64,000 bases of DNA, taken from assembly GCF_000516985.1 (NCBI RefSeq), contig NW_006917101.1:1178001-1242000 (forward strand), written 5' to 3'. This document shows positions 1-11,118 of the stretch, piece by piece (within the stretch, counting starts at the first letter, position 1; each line of letters starts with the position of its first letter). The notes beneath the pieces were generated by a model. It was not told where the DNA came from and searched no databases. It saw nothing but the letters and a program-made list of their open reading frames with translations. Position numbers and translations under genes: made by a program. The stretch comes from Pestalotiopsis fici W106-1 (Eukaryota > Ascomycota > Sordariomycetes > Amphisphaeriales > Sporocadaceae).

Positions 1-752
1 AAGAGGCTCGGATACCCAATGACGGCAACGTTCTCCCACACGCCCGGGTCTGCCGCATCCTCGGGTCTAGAGGTCCACCCCGAAACGCCAAAGCCGTAAA
101 TAACAGGCCGTGCCCCGTACTTTGGCCCAATCTCTTGGACAAATGCCGAAACATAATTCAGATACTGCGCTTGTTGATTGGGAAAGAAAGATAGCAGGTT
201 GAACATGAAGATAGGGCCAGGGTTTTCAAGGACATGGGACTCGACAAAGGTTTTCAAATCCATCAAGCTCGCAGACTTGTCCTTGCCAAAGACGGGTGAC
301 CGTGTACCCAAGGATGTGACAAGATCCGCTGGAGGGGCTGACTTGCGAAGGCCACTGAGATCTTCGGGGGACCAGCCTGCCGGTAGCGCCGGAGGCGACT
401 TTGAGATGACGTCCCTCATCGAGTCCTCGACCCCGTTGATCAGTTCGTCCGCAGCATCGAAAGTTATGGACCAGTGATCTGAAACGAGGTTTAGAAGCGC
501 GACAGGTAGGCCCTGTGCGTTGGGGATGGTTTGATCCGTGACCAGCACGAAATCCCACTGCTTCAGAATGGAACCAATTCCAGTAAGAGCTGGACGGGAA
601 AGTTGCGGTTCATGTATCCAGTGGTGACAATATCCAGCCCAAAGCAGGCTTGAACCGTTGGCTTGTGAACGGAAAGTCTTGAGGGCGTGCTCGAAAGATT
701 TTGCGTCACTAGATGGTGACAGTGCGATCAGATGGGCGGTGACAGGAGCCAT
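1..752 (-). CDS. Dimeric alpha/beta-barrel-like protein, function unknown (3' truncated by window edge)
   Basis: An open frame of 250 codons without a stop runs from the ATG at 752 down to the window edge, so the C-terminus is missing. The start was chosen because it opens the frame (first residues MAPVTAHLIALSP) after an AT-rich leader. The predicted protein has an N-terminal half ending near residue 115 and a second half with the segment GPIFMFNLLSFFP followed by YLNYVSAFVQEIGPKYGARP, which resembles the strand-helix-strand layout of fungal DUF1330/dimeric alpha-beta-barrel proteins. No signal peptide or membrane segment is seen. Family membership is by pattern resemblance only and no reaction can be assigned. 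The next gene upstream on the same strand is the HET-domain gene. Confidence 0.6.
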   Translation of the reverse strand, partial: MAPVTAHLIALSPSSDAKSFEHALKTFRSQANGSSLLWAGYCHHWIHEPQLSRPALTGIGSILKQWDFVLVTDQTIPNAQGLPVALLNLVSDHWSITFDAADELINGVEDSMRDVISKSPPALPAGWSPEDLSGLRKSAPPADLVTSLGTRSPVFGKDKSASLMDLKTFVESHVLENPGPIFMFNLLSFFPNQQAQYLNYVSAFVQEIGPKYGARPVIYGFGVSGWTSRPEDAADPGVWENVAVIGYPSL

Positions 753-1443
753 GTTGAACGATCTAGAGCGAATGAGTAAGTCTAAATGCTCTAGAGATTG
801 CCTTGCTGACCAAAAATGGGCAAGTCTGACCTGAGCCAATGTGCGAAGGGGAAGACAAACACGATATAATCAAGGAATAATAGAAAATTGTCCGAGTTAA
901 TCTAATTAATCTACAAAAGAGAGGTGCTAAATAGCGAACTATATACCCGAGTAGGTGATTTACGGTAGGTACTGACTACGTCAGTGCAACAACAGGATAT
1001 GGAAAACGGACTCTGAATTATCTTACAGTTCAAAGATCATAAAACCCAGGATTGGCTTGATGGGAGCGGCCGCTCAAGTGAAGATAACGGACTTACCCCT
1101 GCAAATTCCGTGAAGCTCCTCCGGTGTGACTCATACACGCTTTGTTACCAGCATCAGCGAAATGATATGATGTTCACGGAATCGCTTGAAACTCTTGGTA
1201 TTTGTTGTCGTACTCTAGCGGCCCACTCGTGCGTGACCAGCACGCATTTTCGAATGAAAGATGCCTGCGATTCCATGCCGTTGAACTTTCGGGTTCGAAA
1301 GTCGAGCATTTCCCTCTTACTTCTTGGCGAACAATCAGGCTCGTTGGAGTTAGGCCTTATGTCCGTCCTACCACTTCGAATCTGGGCATGCTTCTCCATT
1401 TCTGATGAGAGATGCACATGATTGATCATGTGGCAGGAAAGAA
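753..1443. other. Intergenic, leader side of the left-edge gene
   Basis: AT-rich between about 850 and 960, including a TATATA run near 925-935. It lies upstream of the left-edge minus-strand gene and downstream of the HET gene. Short frames here show no coding character. Confidence 0.5.
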
Positions 1444-3483
1444 TTAAAGGTTGCCACTCTGTTCGTAAAGATCCTGGTAGGGGTAGTACCTGTGCCAGTC
1501 CTTTCTGTCCGCCAACTGGTACACCCCAGCATCACCAACAAGCACCAGTCCTTCTCGCTCGGCTAGGGATTGCCATAACAGCTGCTGGCGGACCAGGTCC
1601 TCTTGGCTCGAGTACTCTAATTCTGTGTGTTGTGCAAAATCGAGGTTGTAAAAAGCGCCTGCTTCCAAATGATCTGGGCCAATTCCCAATCCCGAAATTG
1701 TGTCATGTGCACCATCGTCTCTCCTGCTGGAGAAAATGCGCCTCCCTCTGAAAAGTGAACACAGAAATGACAAGCATTCTGAACTGACTTGCACTTCATA
1801 TTGGCCGCCAAAACTCAGGAGGCACAGACTCCAGGCGCCGTCTTTCAACTTCTTCAGGTCGACCGTTCGGTTTGACATGGGACTTGACCACCATGTGCCC
1901 TGCTCCAGGACGATGAAGAGGAAAGCGCACCAGACACAGTCTGGAGACATCTGTCTCGTCTTGCGGTTGAAGAGCGAGCTCTCTACGAGGAAATCCATAG
2001 ATTGTGCAGACTGGACTTCAAGAAACTGGTCCTCGGATAAATGTGGCTGGTAATCCGCGAATCGGTCCCGCATTGTCTGAAGCCAATTCTTGACCTCGGC
2101 CATATCTGGATGCTCGGGGAAGGGTTCGAGAACAGAATTGACAATTTTGAGTCTGCCGAATGTATTTTTCTTCCGTGGACGAACAAATTCTCGATGCATT
2201 TCAAATGTGTCTCTGGGCGTATTTGCCTCTTTCAGCAACTGGAATATCGGTTCCCTTCTTTTGGGCAGGCGCCAGTCAGGGAGCCAGGCCATGAAGTTCC
2301 GATTTGAACCATCACAACGCTCCACAACAGCACGAAGTACTTCCAGATAGCGCTGATCGTGGTCAACACCAAATGCTTGGTCTGTAAGGACCTTCTCCAC
2401 GACTCCTTCGGCATTTACTTTGAGACCGAGAAGAGGCTCGACAATCGATCGATAGAGGCATTCTGCCGTCTGACTGTAGTCCACCACGACTGAGATTTTG
2501 TTTTCATGGGCTTGACCTTGCTTCTCGACAACTACACAATCTGACGCTAGATTGCAGAGCGCATATATTATATCAAGATCGACCTGGCAACTCGACTCGT
2601 GAAACAGTGATAGAAGCTCGAGGAGTCGCAAGCCACCCTCCGGTTTGGAATCGAAGACCCATGTTTTCCAGAGCTTCGAGATTGTATCCAGTGGGACAAG
2701 TGCTGGCGGAAGCTTGCTCTTCCTCACCAAACCATGCATCACACGAAAAAGATGAATCAGATCAATCTCCTCGGCGCCGCACATCATGACAGCATCGGCG
2801 GCCAGCACGACTTCTTGAATGATCCATCGACGGCTGAACCAAGGCAGTTTTACCAGGTTGCTGAATGAGCTTTCCAGATTTGACAAGTGAGCCTCAATCC
2901 TTTGACTGTCTCGGCTTGAAAACCGCAGCGCCTTCTTGATGTCTACTAGAGATCGCTGTCCTTCAAGCGATGTCCCAAGCCAGACAAGAACACGAGACGC
3001 GGCGGAAAAAATCTGTGCCATGACCGGAATTTGCTTGCTCTTATCAGAAATATCCTGCTGGTTAATGCAGACAGCATCAACCCAGAGCAGACGCTTCTGA
3101 TGTCTCAATCGGACGCGGTGCAGAGCGTCTCTGAGGTTTGTTGTAATCTTAATAACGCTCGTCTTGTCCTCTTCTTCAATGACGTACAGCGTCTCCGTGA
3201 ACTCGGATGCCCCCCAGGTATACGAGAGCGCCTCGTATTCGATCAGGTCCTCAGATGACAGACAAAGCTCTGTAATTCGACACTGCAGTGGAAATGATGC
3301 ATCAGGCGCCGGTTCCAACTCGACGAGGCGTGTGTCCGCATCTGCCGAGAGTGGCTTGTAGGCGAAATCCGCATCACCGGGGGACGTTCGCGATCGAGGG
3401 AGTGCAGACATTGCAGCGCTCATCTTGAGTCTCGTCAAAGGTATATGAGTGTTGTTGTTGTTGTTGTTTAGGTCGAAATGCAT
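1444..3483 (-). CDS. Heterokaryon incompatibility (HET) domain protein
   Basis: Single-exon gene of 679 codons. Residues about 82-230 carry the hallmark HET blocks: EYEALSYTWG (res 82-91), then LLWVDAVCINQQD (about 132-144) with the following QIFSAASRVLVWLG, and FSRRWIIQEVVLA (about 216-228). HET proteins are cytoplasmic self/non-self recognition and death-inducing factors in filamentous ascomycetes; partner and specificity cannot be read from sequence. The rest of the protein is the usual long, variable C-terminal region without a recognised repeat. The first ATG gives a run of six Asn encoded by a GTT/AAC microsatellite; ATGs at residue 21 (3423) or 25 are plausible alternative starts just ahead of conserved sequence. 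It is divergent from the UbiA-like gene to its right. No frameshift or stop is seen. Confidence 0.85.
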   Translation of the reverse strand: MHFDLNNNNNNTHIPLTRLKMSAAMSALPRSRTSPGDADFAYKPLSADADTRLVELEPAPDASFPLQCRITELCLSSEDLIEYEALSYTWGASEFTETLYVIEEEDKTSVIKITTNLRDALHRVRLRHQKRLLWVDAVCINQQDISDKSKQIPVMAQIFSAASRVLVWLGTSLEGQRSLVDIKKALRFSSRDSQRIEAHLSNLESSFSNLVKLPWFSRRWIIQEVVLAADAVMMCGAEEIDLIHLFRVMHGLVRKSKLPPALVPLDTISKLWKTWVFDSKPEGGLRLLELLSLFHESSCQVDLDIIYALCNLASDCVVVEKQGQAHENKISVVVDYSQTAECLYRSIVEPLLGLKVNAEGVVEKVLTDQAFGVDHDQRYLEVLRAVVERCDGSNRNFMAWLPDWRLPKRREPIFQLLKEANTPRDTFEMHREFVRPRKKNTFGRLKIVNSVLEPFPEHPDMAEVKNWLQTMRDRFADYQPHLSEDQFLEVQSAQSMDFLVESSLFNRKTRQMSPDCVWCAFLFIVLEQGTWWSSPMSNRTVDLKKLKDGAWSLCLLSFGGQYEVQVSSECLSFLCSLFRGRRIFSSRRDDGAHDTISGLGIGPDHLEAGAFYNLDFAQHTELEYSSQEDLVRQQLLWQSLAEREGLVLVGDAGVYQLADRKDWHRYYPYQDLYEQSGNL
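3452..3470. repeat. (GTT)n microsatellite at the HET gene start
   Basis: About six tandem GTT units, read on the minus strand as AAC codons. They encode a poly-Asn run if translation begins at 3483, or lie in the leader if it begins at 3423. Confidence 0.85.
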
Positions 3484-4086
3484 TTCGGACTGGAGTGGCA
3501 GAACTAGTATACACTGCCTTCAGTCGAAGGAACTTCACGATGGAAGAGGTGCATACATCGCAGTATCCATTTGACTTCTGTCAGAGATGTTGTGAATGTT
3601 GTCATTTTGGTTGAATTACATTTCGGATCAGGCTGGAAGGATTTGTTTGTCGCCTTCTTTTCAGGCTGTGCAGTCACGTGTGGGAACGCCCAAAGGCTGG
3701 GTATGCATGCGTGCCTGAGATGTACCTAAGCAGATCGTTGGAGCAGGTTCGTGTCTGAAATAAATCAATGGAGTTGTCTCGTACAATTACTTTATCGTTG
3801 ATTCATTGTTGAATAAACACTCGAGTTCCTTCCATGGTATGCGACAAGATGTATTTAGAAAAATATTTTTTGAGCTGCATATCTGGATGCAAGGGTGAAT
3901 GGAATACCTACGCCCGGAGCGCATCCGAAAGAGGTCCACTTGTCCCAGGATTGTCAGCAGAAAAGACCATGGTCGTTGGCAAGGTATATTGGCCGACTGC
4001 ATTGCCGGAATTTGCAATCATTTGCTCGTACATCCTGTCCATTCTTTTACCGCAAATATTGCCCAAATTTCATACCAGCGATCAAA
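3484..4086. promoter_or_regulatory. Divergent intergenic region between HET and UbiA-like genes
   Basis: About 600 bp between two outward-facing genes, so it should hold both promoters. No recognisable operator or strong TATA box is visible, and no coding frame continues into the neighbours. Confidence 0.4.
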
Positions 4087-5049
4087 ATGTCTACATCCCG
4101 AGCCGACCTCTTCTCAAGCCTCGTCATTTTACCCACTGCGAATGCTCTTGGCCATCTGATGCCCGCGGTTGGCGCGAGCTGGGCAACTACTGGGGCACTA
4201 GTCTGGGACTATCCTATCCTCATTCTCTTGTTTTCCGTACATACACTACTCGACAGTCAGTTGCTCATTCAATCTACATGTTATTTCCAGTTGATGCTGA
4301 TACAATAACGATCTAGGCTTTGACAAGTACCGAGATATACCCTCGGAGAAGAAGCCCAGTACAATAATAACCTTAATATGGGCTGGCACTTTGATGCTTT
4401 CAATCTCAGGGTCGTCATATGTCAGCGGATTCTCGAGTGCCATCCGCATCGTTTGGTTCTTGTGTCTTGAAATCTTCTGGGCTGTACCTCTGATACCACT
4501 TTACTCGCGCAGACGAGGGTTCTACCTCGTCAAGTTGCGACAGCTCGTATGGAGTCTGAAAGAGACCTTTTTGAGCTTGGTTTCTAACAAAAGAAACAGT
4601 TTGGGCCTCTCAAGTCTGCCTTTTGCGGCGTCATGGCTGGTCTTATGGACGCCGACCCGGCATCGCATCATGCGTGCATCATTCTCACTGCGGACTGCGG
4701 CGCCGGCCCGCAACGCGTGCAAGCTCTCGCCTACAGCATACTATATAACTTTCTCCGCGAATCATTTTACGACGCGAGGGACATTGAAGAAGACAAACAA
4801 GATCATGTCTCCACTATGGCCACGTTCCTCGGCATGCCCAACACGATCGCGTTGCTCTTGGCAGGGGCGGTGGCGGGCGAGGCATGGATCAGTGGTGCGA
4901 TAACACTAGAGGGCAATACTCGAGCCGTGGGCGTGGTTGGCCTGTCGAGCTGGATTGTTGCGACGCAGACCAGGGAGAAGCGATTGGCGTGGGTTTTCTT
5001 TTCGCTTGTTTCGCTATTGCCGGCGTGGCATGCCCAAGCCCATCTCTAA
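4087..5049 (+). CDS. UbiA-superfamily membrane prenyltransferase-like protein
   Basis: Three exons join in frame: 4087-4255, 4317-4546 and 4600-5049, giving 282 residues. Introns of 61 and 53 nt end in AG; the second contains a TCTAACA branch-like site. The protein is very hydrophobic with several membrane segments. The second Asp-rich UbiA signature is clear near residue 180-200: FYDARDIEEDKQDHVST. The first signature is unclear: exon junction 1 yields LLDSFDKYRDIPSEKKP, which keeps an Arg-x-Ile-Pro-Ser portion but lacks the usual Asn-x3-Asp-x3-Asp. UbiA enzymes transfer prenyl chains or, in some fungi, cyclise terpenes in membranes. Substrate is unknown and no partner biosynthetic genes flank it. 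The first donor (GTCAGT) is not ideal, so exon 1 could differ. Confidence 0.6.
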
Positions 5050-7085
5050 GCCGGTGTTCAAGTGTAGATACCAAAAACATGGGGTTACTTGGCACGACTG
5101 AGAGCTTGAAGATAACAAAGACATAGCTAACAAAGGTAACGGTGGTGGTATCATCGGCCAACTCTCTGAATGCTTGCTTTTGCCATGGACCCTCCCTTAT
5201 GCTCTGAATACGACATGATGAAGGCTAGATGCTGTGCCGCAAACTAACCTTTGTGAACCCACTAATGATACTGTACATCTACTGGACCTAGAAGCATCGA
5301 TTACAAGGGAAGGATCAATATCATCGGCAAGCATATAACCCATGTTAGTACTTTGGGCATGATTGAGATCTTGCTAGCACTGAAGCCAGATAGTGAGATA
5401 TTCAAGTGATGGATACAATGATAGGAGGGGAGGATCAAGATAGAGTTAGTACAACTTGCATTAACAATCTAATGTATAATCTGGGCAGATCCAAGGTGAA
5501 GATTGGATATCGCGGACAATCTGCGGTACTTTCAGTAGAGGCGACAAAAGGGGCACCAGAGAGGTTGTAGAAAGACATCTGCAATAAGAGTTAGGGTAAA
5601 ATACGTCAGATAGAAATCATGAAGACTTGTAGTGTTGGCACATACCTGTGTTGTATCATATAAGAGGGCTGTGCATGTGTGGAGACGGGCAGAAGTCAAA
5701 GCCAAGGCTTGTTCTGGTTTGGGCCGATGAAGAAAAGAGATGCCCCAGACTGTTGTCCATCTTGGACTGAAACCCGCTTCCCGGTAACCGTCTGGTGATC
5801 GTATTCTATCGTACTCGGAGAATTTGCGATCGGTCCCATTGCCAAGTCCCCGACTCAACGGCCAGAATCCAGATCAGGTCGAGGTAGTACTGGATTGACT
5901 TCATCAGGGACGTAAGTGTGTGAGATCCGAAAACTGCCAGGGGTCTGTGACGAGACGGGAGCCCCTGTCGTTTTGGGGGCCCCGCCAACGACGCCAACTA
6001 CCGCCAACTAAAAGAGCCGCTGCCACTATTCTACTACACCTAACCTTAGTACGATAGCCTAATTGGACTTCAAATTCAACATTCTATACTTTTGGCCGTG
6101 ACAATTCCCTGATACAAATCATCATCACTGTCAATTATACGATGAAATCCATGCACAAATCATGTTAATAGATATGCACCCAACATACAAAAACTCCAGT
6201 TATTCACAATTTTCCGTGGCCAACAGCATCTGGACCAACTGCTCGAAACCCCACTGAAGCTCACTACTGCTTCGTCTGATCTGATGTCGAAGAGCGAGTG
6301 AGTGAAATCTTCAGACCGCATTTGGCATCCTGGTGCGACAGCTACAACACTGCTCAGCCGCCATTCGGTAGGTTTCCGGTCTTGACTTTCTATGCTGGCA
6401 CATCACCAGCAAGGGTAGGGTAGATTAGGGTAGGGTTCGGTTGATCAGTTCCGCCCAAGACTATCCCCATCAATCTCCCCATTACCAGAACAAGGTCCGA
6501 TCTGGTCAGGATGTCATCCCAGGATCACGGAGCATCACTCGATGCTCGTCGATATGCTTATCCCCTATGTGCGAGGATCGACGGCTAGGATATGGGAGTG
6601 GAGCTCCGTTCCCATAGGTGGGTTCAATGTGCGGATGCTTCTAGTGCTCAAACCTAGACGTTTGTCGTTTGAGATGCCAATTCAGATGGGCCGAGTCAGT
6701 CTGGCGAGTGGTTGATCCTGATCTTGGATCGCCTCAGCTCCCGCTTGCCTACAATTGACCCAGAGCCTGGATCTTCAGGTCCCAAGCGCTCAGCAAGAGG
6801 ACCCCTGAGTCGATCAGAAGCTTCAGCCACGATAACTCTCCACGCTGCTGCCGACCAAGTCATCCTAGGTTGGTTTTGAGATTCACAGGTTACACTGACC
6901 TCTGAATGGATACATATATATGACAAGAAGACTCGGAGTTCCATCAATGTTAGATTTTACTCTGCTCAGGTCTCCATGAGTCTTCATTCTTTTCATCATC
7001 AGAGTTGATCTCACCTTCATTTCTTCGTCAAACGTATTATTATCATTCACTAGTCGGCTTGGACCGCTTTCATTTCTATATCAAA
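5050..7085. other. 2 kb intergenic region
   Basis: No coding frame with splice continuity was found. Near 5985-6010 the motif CGCCAACTA is repeated. A TATATATA box-like run lies at about 6914-6921, roughly 165 bp upstream of the next start codon. The rest is unassigned. Confidence 0.4.
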
Positions 7086-8324
7086 ATGACCTTCACTCTT
7101 TCATTGCGGCAGGCCGCCTTTGGCTTTCTGCTATTGAACTCGGTCGCTACCGCACAATTCAGTAACGGTCACAACGGTGAGCTTGTTCAGAGGGAGTCGG
7201 CTGAGGACAAGCGGGGCCTTTTCGATTATGTCAATGGCATCGTCGAGCGCGTCAATGCTGTCGCGGCAAGTGGCACTGCAGGTGAGCATGACAGACAATG
7301 AAGAGTCAGATTATCAATCGTCCCTAACTCATGACTACAGTGGCTGCCACCGAAACCGTACCTGCTCCTGCGCCTCCAACAGGCACTCCACCAGCACCTC
7401 CGGCCCCTCCAGCTAATGGTGAGTATATTGTTCCGTATAAAATCAACATGAAGTCACCCTATGTCTACATCAAGTAATATCATATTCGTCAAATTTCCAC
7501 TAATATCATTGTCTTCCAGGCACCGAAGCTGCACCGCCGCCACCTGCTGCCACTGATGCTGCCGCTCCACCACCGCCTCCTGCAGCGTAGGTCTTGATTA
7601 CCACCATTCACGACAATTACATATGACTGATAATCTTTACAGTAATGGCACAGCCCCAGCACCTCCTGCCTTGATTGCTGCTGACCCAGCCGCCAACGGC
7701 ACGGCGCCTCCCCCTCCGCCGGCCAAGTCCGATGCTCCTGCTTTGGCAGCTGTGCCACCGGCTCCCGATGCCAACGGTACAGCACCGGCACCGCCTCCGG
7801 CCCCGGCTGCGGCCGACGTAAATGGAACTGCACCAGCACCCCCGGCACCCCCCGCTGCTGCTGATGTAAATGGCACTGCTCCTGTCCCACCAGCCAAGGC
7901 GGATGCAGGCCCAGCAGCCGCAACACCGCCAACGCCTCCTGCCGCGGCCGCCGCCAATGGAACTGCTCCGGTTCCACCAGCAAAGGCAGACGTCGCTCCA
8001 GGTGCCTCGGCAGCAGCACCACCACCTCCTCCCGCCGCTGGGTAAGTGAACTGACAGGCCTGTCTCCTATTAGATCTAGTACAATGGCTAACAAAAGTAT
8101 CAAGAAACGCTACTGCCGCCGCGCTACCAGATCCCGCAAAGAAGGCCAAGGCCGATGGCAAGTCTGCAGCTGCCGCTCCGCCAGCAGCATCAGCCCCATC
8201 TGCTGCTACTCCTGCCGCCGGTACTCCTGCGGCGGCTGCTACCGTAGCTGCCCTCGCTGCTCCGGTGCCTCCAGCTGCGAAGAAAACCACGGGCAAGCGA
8301 TTCTTGCGCTATTACCAGGCTTAG
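7086..8324 (+). CDS. Secreted Ala/Pro-rich protein with NGTAP repeats
   Basis: Five exons read in one frame (7086-7281, 7341-7418, 7520-7586, 7643-8041, 8105-8324) for 319 residues. Residues 1-23 form a typical signal peptide ending ATA, followed by a Lys-Arg pair at 42-43 that fits Kex2 processing. After a short hydrophilic segment the protein is a Pro/Ala-rich chain in which units begin with NGTAP, followed by PPP or APP blocks and often PPAKAD. Every unit therefore starts with an N-glycosylation sequon (NGT), and the last one reads NAT. Introns 2-4 fall at or next to an Asn/Gly of a unit start. A second Lys-Arg near the end would release the short tail FLRYYQA. No known domain is visible; a wall or secreted mucin-like role is an inference. 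Confidence 0.75.
7643..8041 (+). repeat. Coding tandem repeat, NGTAP units
   Basis: Exon 4 contains degenerate units of 16-29 codons, each opening with Asn-Gly-Thr-Ala-Pro. Neighbouring units near 7817-7880 are nearly identical (AADVNGTAPAPPAPP type), and PPAKAD follows two later unit starts, which suggests duplication by slippage or unequal exchange. Confidence 0.75.
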
Positions 8325-9321
8325 GCGGCTGGTAAATGGATTCCACCTCGAGTTTGACACTTGAGAGACCCTTGATGGATGACATTGAAACTGGGTCAGG
8401 ACGGGATTCTGATACCTTTAACGCGATTATACGACTGAATGTTGGGGCAATAAAACAACCCATTTGTAACAGGACCACAGCTGACACTTGACAAAACAAA
8501 CACAAGGAAAGGAGTGGGCAGTGGCGTTCTTCATTTTATTGGGATAAATACATCCAATTTCAAGTAGGAGTATACAATAAAATCAGATATCCCAATTCTT
8601 TCCGAGGTAAAGAGGGAGAAGGTCCTTTGTTATCTTGATATGTTACGGGCAAGCGAATCACAAGTGAAATGCAAAAGCTTTGGTAAATGTCAATGCGAGT
8701 TTGAAACAAGCAACCTGACTATAGGGGATGATGAAAAATCAGTCTATGGTAGAAGCGCTGCTATAGGTGATGACCCGTCTTTGCCGTCGTTGTCCGTCGG
8801 TCAGCCCATTCACGGGGTGCCGGGCGTGCAACTTGTGGCTGGTCCGTCTCCATACAACAAGTAGACCCAAGAGAGCCTGAGCTTTGATATATGCTTCAAT
8901 ACAATGGTCAACATGGACCGTTTGCAGCCTGACCAACAAGAATTAGGTATCGCGGTGATGATGCTTGTTGTGGTTTCCAGGCGGCTTCGATGGTTCGGAC
9001 TACGTCGGCGCAAATCTGGGGTTCGCCTAGGGGACCCAAGGCCCCTAAAGAGCCGCCCGCCCGCAATACTCAAAGTGCGGGGGAAGCGCCTTGACAAGAC
9101 CTTACCTTGAGCAGGGCCGTAAACCGCAGAACACCGAACCCCGGGCTCGTCGCTTACCGCCGCCTACAGTCCCAATTCTCCGTCTTCGTCCGGACTTTTT
9201 ACCTTTTGTACAAATAATCGCAGGCGCCTTTTTCTACCCTATTTCCATCAGCGCCTTATAAAATCTAAGGCAGGTGGACTCTCACTACTTGGAAAGACCT
9301 TGATTACCCGAGCTCGAGACA
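8325..9321. promoter_or_regulatory. Intergenic region with promoter of the adenosine deaminase-like gene
   Basis: TATAAAA lies at 9257-9263, about 60 bp before the next ATG. Near 9029-9046 an AGGGG and a CCCCT face each other around CCCAAGG, resembling inverted stress-response elements. The first 500 bp are probably the 3' UTR and terminator of the upstream gene. Confidence 0.45.
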
Positions 9322-11118
9322 ATGACGTTCTCCAGTGAGGAATGGGAGGAGATATCCCAAACTATCCCGAGCACTGAGGAGCCCTTTTTCCAAAAGTATA
9401 TAGAGGGGCGTGATGCCTTGATCGCCCAAGAAGCCAAGCAACGCAGCGGTAAGTACAAAGTTACAAAACAAGGAGTCGTTCTTGACTGCCCGTATATCTG
9501 ACCTGCCTGTTCTTTACTCACGCTTTTGCCAGATGCCTCATTTCGTCAAAACCTCTCTCCCATTGCCAAAAAGGCTTGCGATATAGTCGCACGCATCCGC
9601 GATGAAGAGAAAAAGACCCACTGGACCTCTCAGTTTGAGGACTCTCTCGCGCTCAAGGAAGAGAACATCACCGTGCATCCGGGCATGATGTTCTCGCTTT
9701 CCAAGGAACGCATGGAGTCGACCAAGCTGTGGAAGATAATCCGGCAGATGCCCAAGGGCGCGCTCCTGCACGCGCACCTCGACGCCATGGTGGACTTTAC
9801 CTTTTTGATCGACCTGCTGCTCAACGAGCCCGGCATGCACATCATGGCCGACCAGCCGCTGACCTCGCCGGCGGCCCTGGCCGGCGCCAAGATCGTCTTC
9901 CGCTTCCGCAAGACGGCTCTCACCGAGGGCAACATTTGGAGCAGCGGCGACTACGAGCCCGGCACGCCGATCCTGCTGACGCAGGCCGCCGACGCCTTTC
10001 CCAACGGCGGCAAGGAGGGCTTCTTCAAGTGGCTCTACAGCCGGTGCAGCCTCTCGCGGACCGACGCCGTGGCGCAGCACCACGGCGTCGACGAGATCTG
10101 GCAAAAGTTCTTCAGCTGCTTCCGCGTCGTCGAGACCATAATCCACTACGAGCCCATCTTCCGGGCCTTTTTGCGGCGGCTGATGCGCCAGCTCAAGGAC
10201 GACGGCGTAAACTATGCCGAGCTCCGCTTCTCGTGGGGCCTCGACTACTTTCTCCTCAACAGCGAGGTGCCCGAGCCCGACTACGTCGCCATGATGGACA
10301 CGATTGACGAGGAGGTCGAGGCCTTCAAGGCCACGCCCGAGGGGCAAGGGTTTTGGGGCCTGCGCTTGATTTGGGCCACGATCCGCATCAACCCGCTCCG
10401 CAACATTGTGCAGAGCATGGACCACTGCATCACGTCCAAGATTACTCACCCGCATCTCATTGCGGGCTACGACCTGGTGGGCCAGGAAGACCTGGGCCGT
10501 CCACTCAAGGACATCCTGCCCGAGCTGTTCTGGTTCCGCAAGCAGTGTGCCGAAGAGGGCGTAAACATACCCTTCTTCTTTCATGCCGGCGAGTGTCTTG
10601 GCTCAGGCAGCGACACGGATCTGAACCTGTACGACGCCATCCTGCTCGGGACGCGCCGCATCGGCCACGGCTTCAGCCTGTACAAGCACCCTCTGCTCAT
10701 TGACCTGGTCAAGGACAAGAAGATCCTGATCGAGAGCTGCCCCATCAGCAACGAGGTGCTGCGTCTCTGCGGGTCCGTCATGAGTCACCCGCTGCCCGCG
10801 CTGCTGGCCAGGGGCGTCGCGTGCTCCCTCTGCAACGATGACCCGGCCATGCTGGGCCAGGACACGGCCGGCAGCACCCACGACTTTTGGCAGGCACTCC
10901 AGGGGTGGGATAATCTGGGTCTGGCCGGCCTGGGCTCGCTGGCCGAGAACAGCGTCCGCTGGGCGGCCTTTGAGGATCAGACGCCAGACGAGTGGAGCCG
11001 GGACATTAGGGAGGCCACCGTCGGCAGCGGGCTCAAGGCCCAGAGGCTCAAGGAGTGGGCGGTCGAGTGGGAGAAGTTCTGCCTGTGGATCGTGACCGAG
11101 TTTGGCGATCCAGAGTAA
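9322..11118 (+). CDS. Adenosine deaminase-related protein (ADGF/CECR1 family)
   Basis: Exons 9322-9448 and 9533-11118 give 570 residues, close to the usual length of the family. Metal- and catalytic-site motifs of the adenosine deaminase superfamily are intact: LLHAHLDAMVD with His122/His124, HAGE with His393 and Glu396, RRIGHG with His421, ESCPISNEVL, and CNDDPAMLG with Asp478/479. The expected reaction is hydrolytic deamination of adenosine (or a close purine nucleoside) to inosine. Animal ADGF/CECR1 proteins are secreted, but this N-terminus (MTFSSEEWEEIS) has no signal peptide, so a cytosolic enzyme is inferred. A potential donor GTAAGT overlaps the stop codon, so an isoform with an altered C-terminus is possible. 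The coding part is markedly GC-rich with strong codon bias. Confidence 0.88.

Noticed and set aside
5050..5480. Loose direct similarity between segments near 5080 and 5340 (ATG..TTACTT..GCA.GA.TGAGA)
   Set aside because: Only partial similarity over about 30 bases by eye; not enough to claim a duplicated or RIP-mutated repeat.
9538..10584. Long antisense frame (348 codons) across the adenosine deaminase-like gene
   Set aside because: It is the mirror of a GC-rich, codon-biased gene whose catalytic motifs are on the plus strand.
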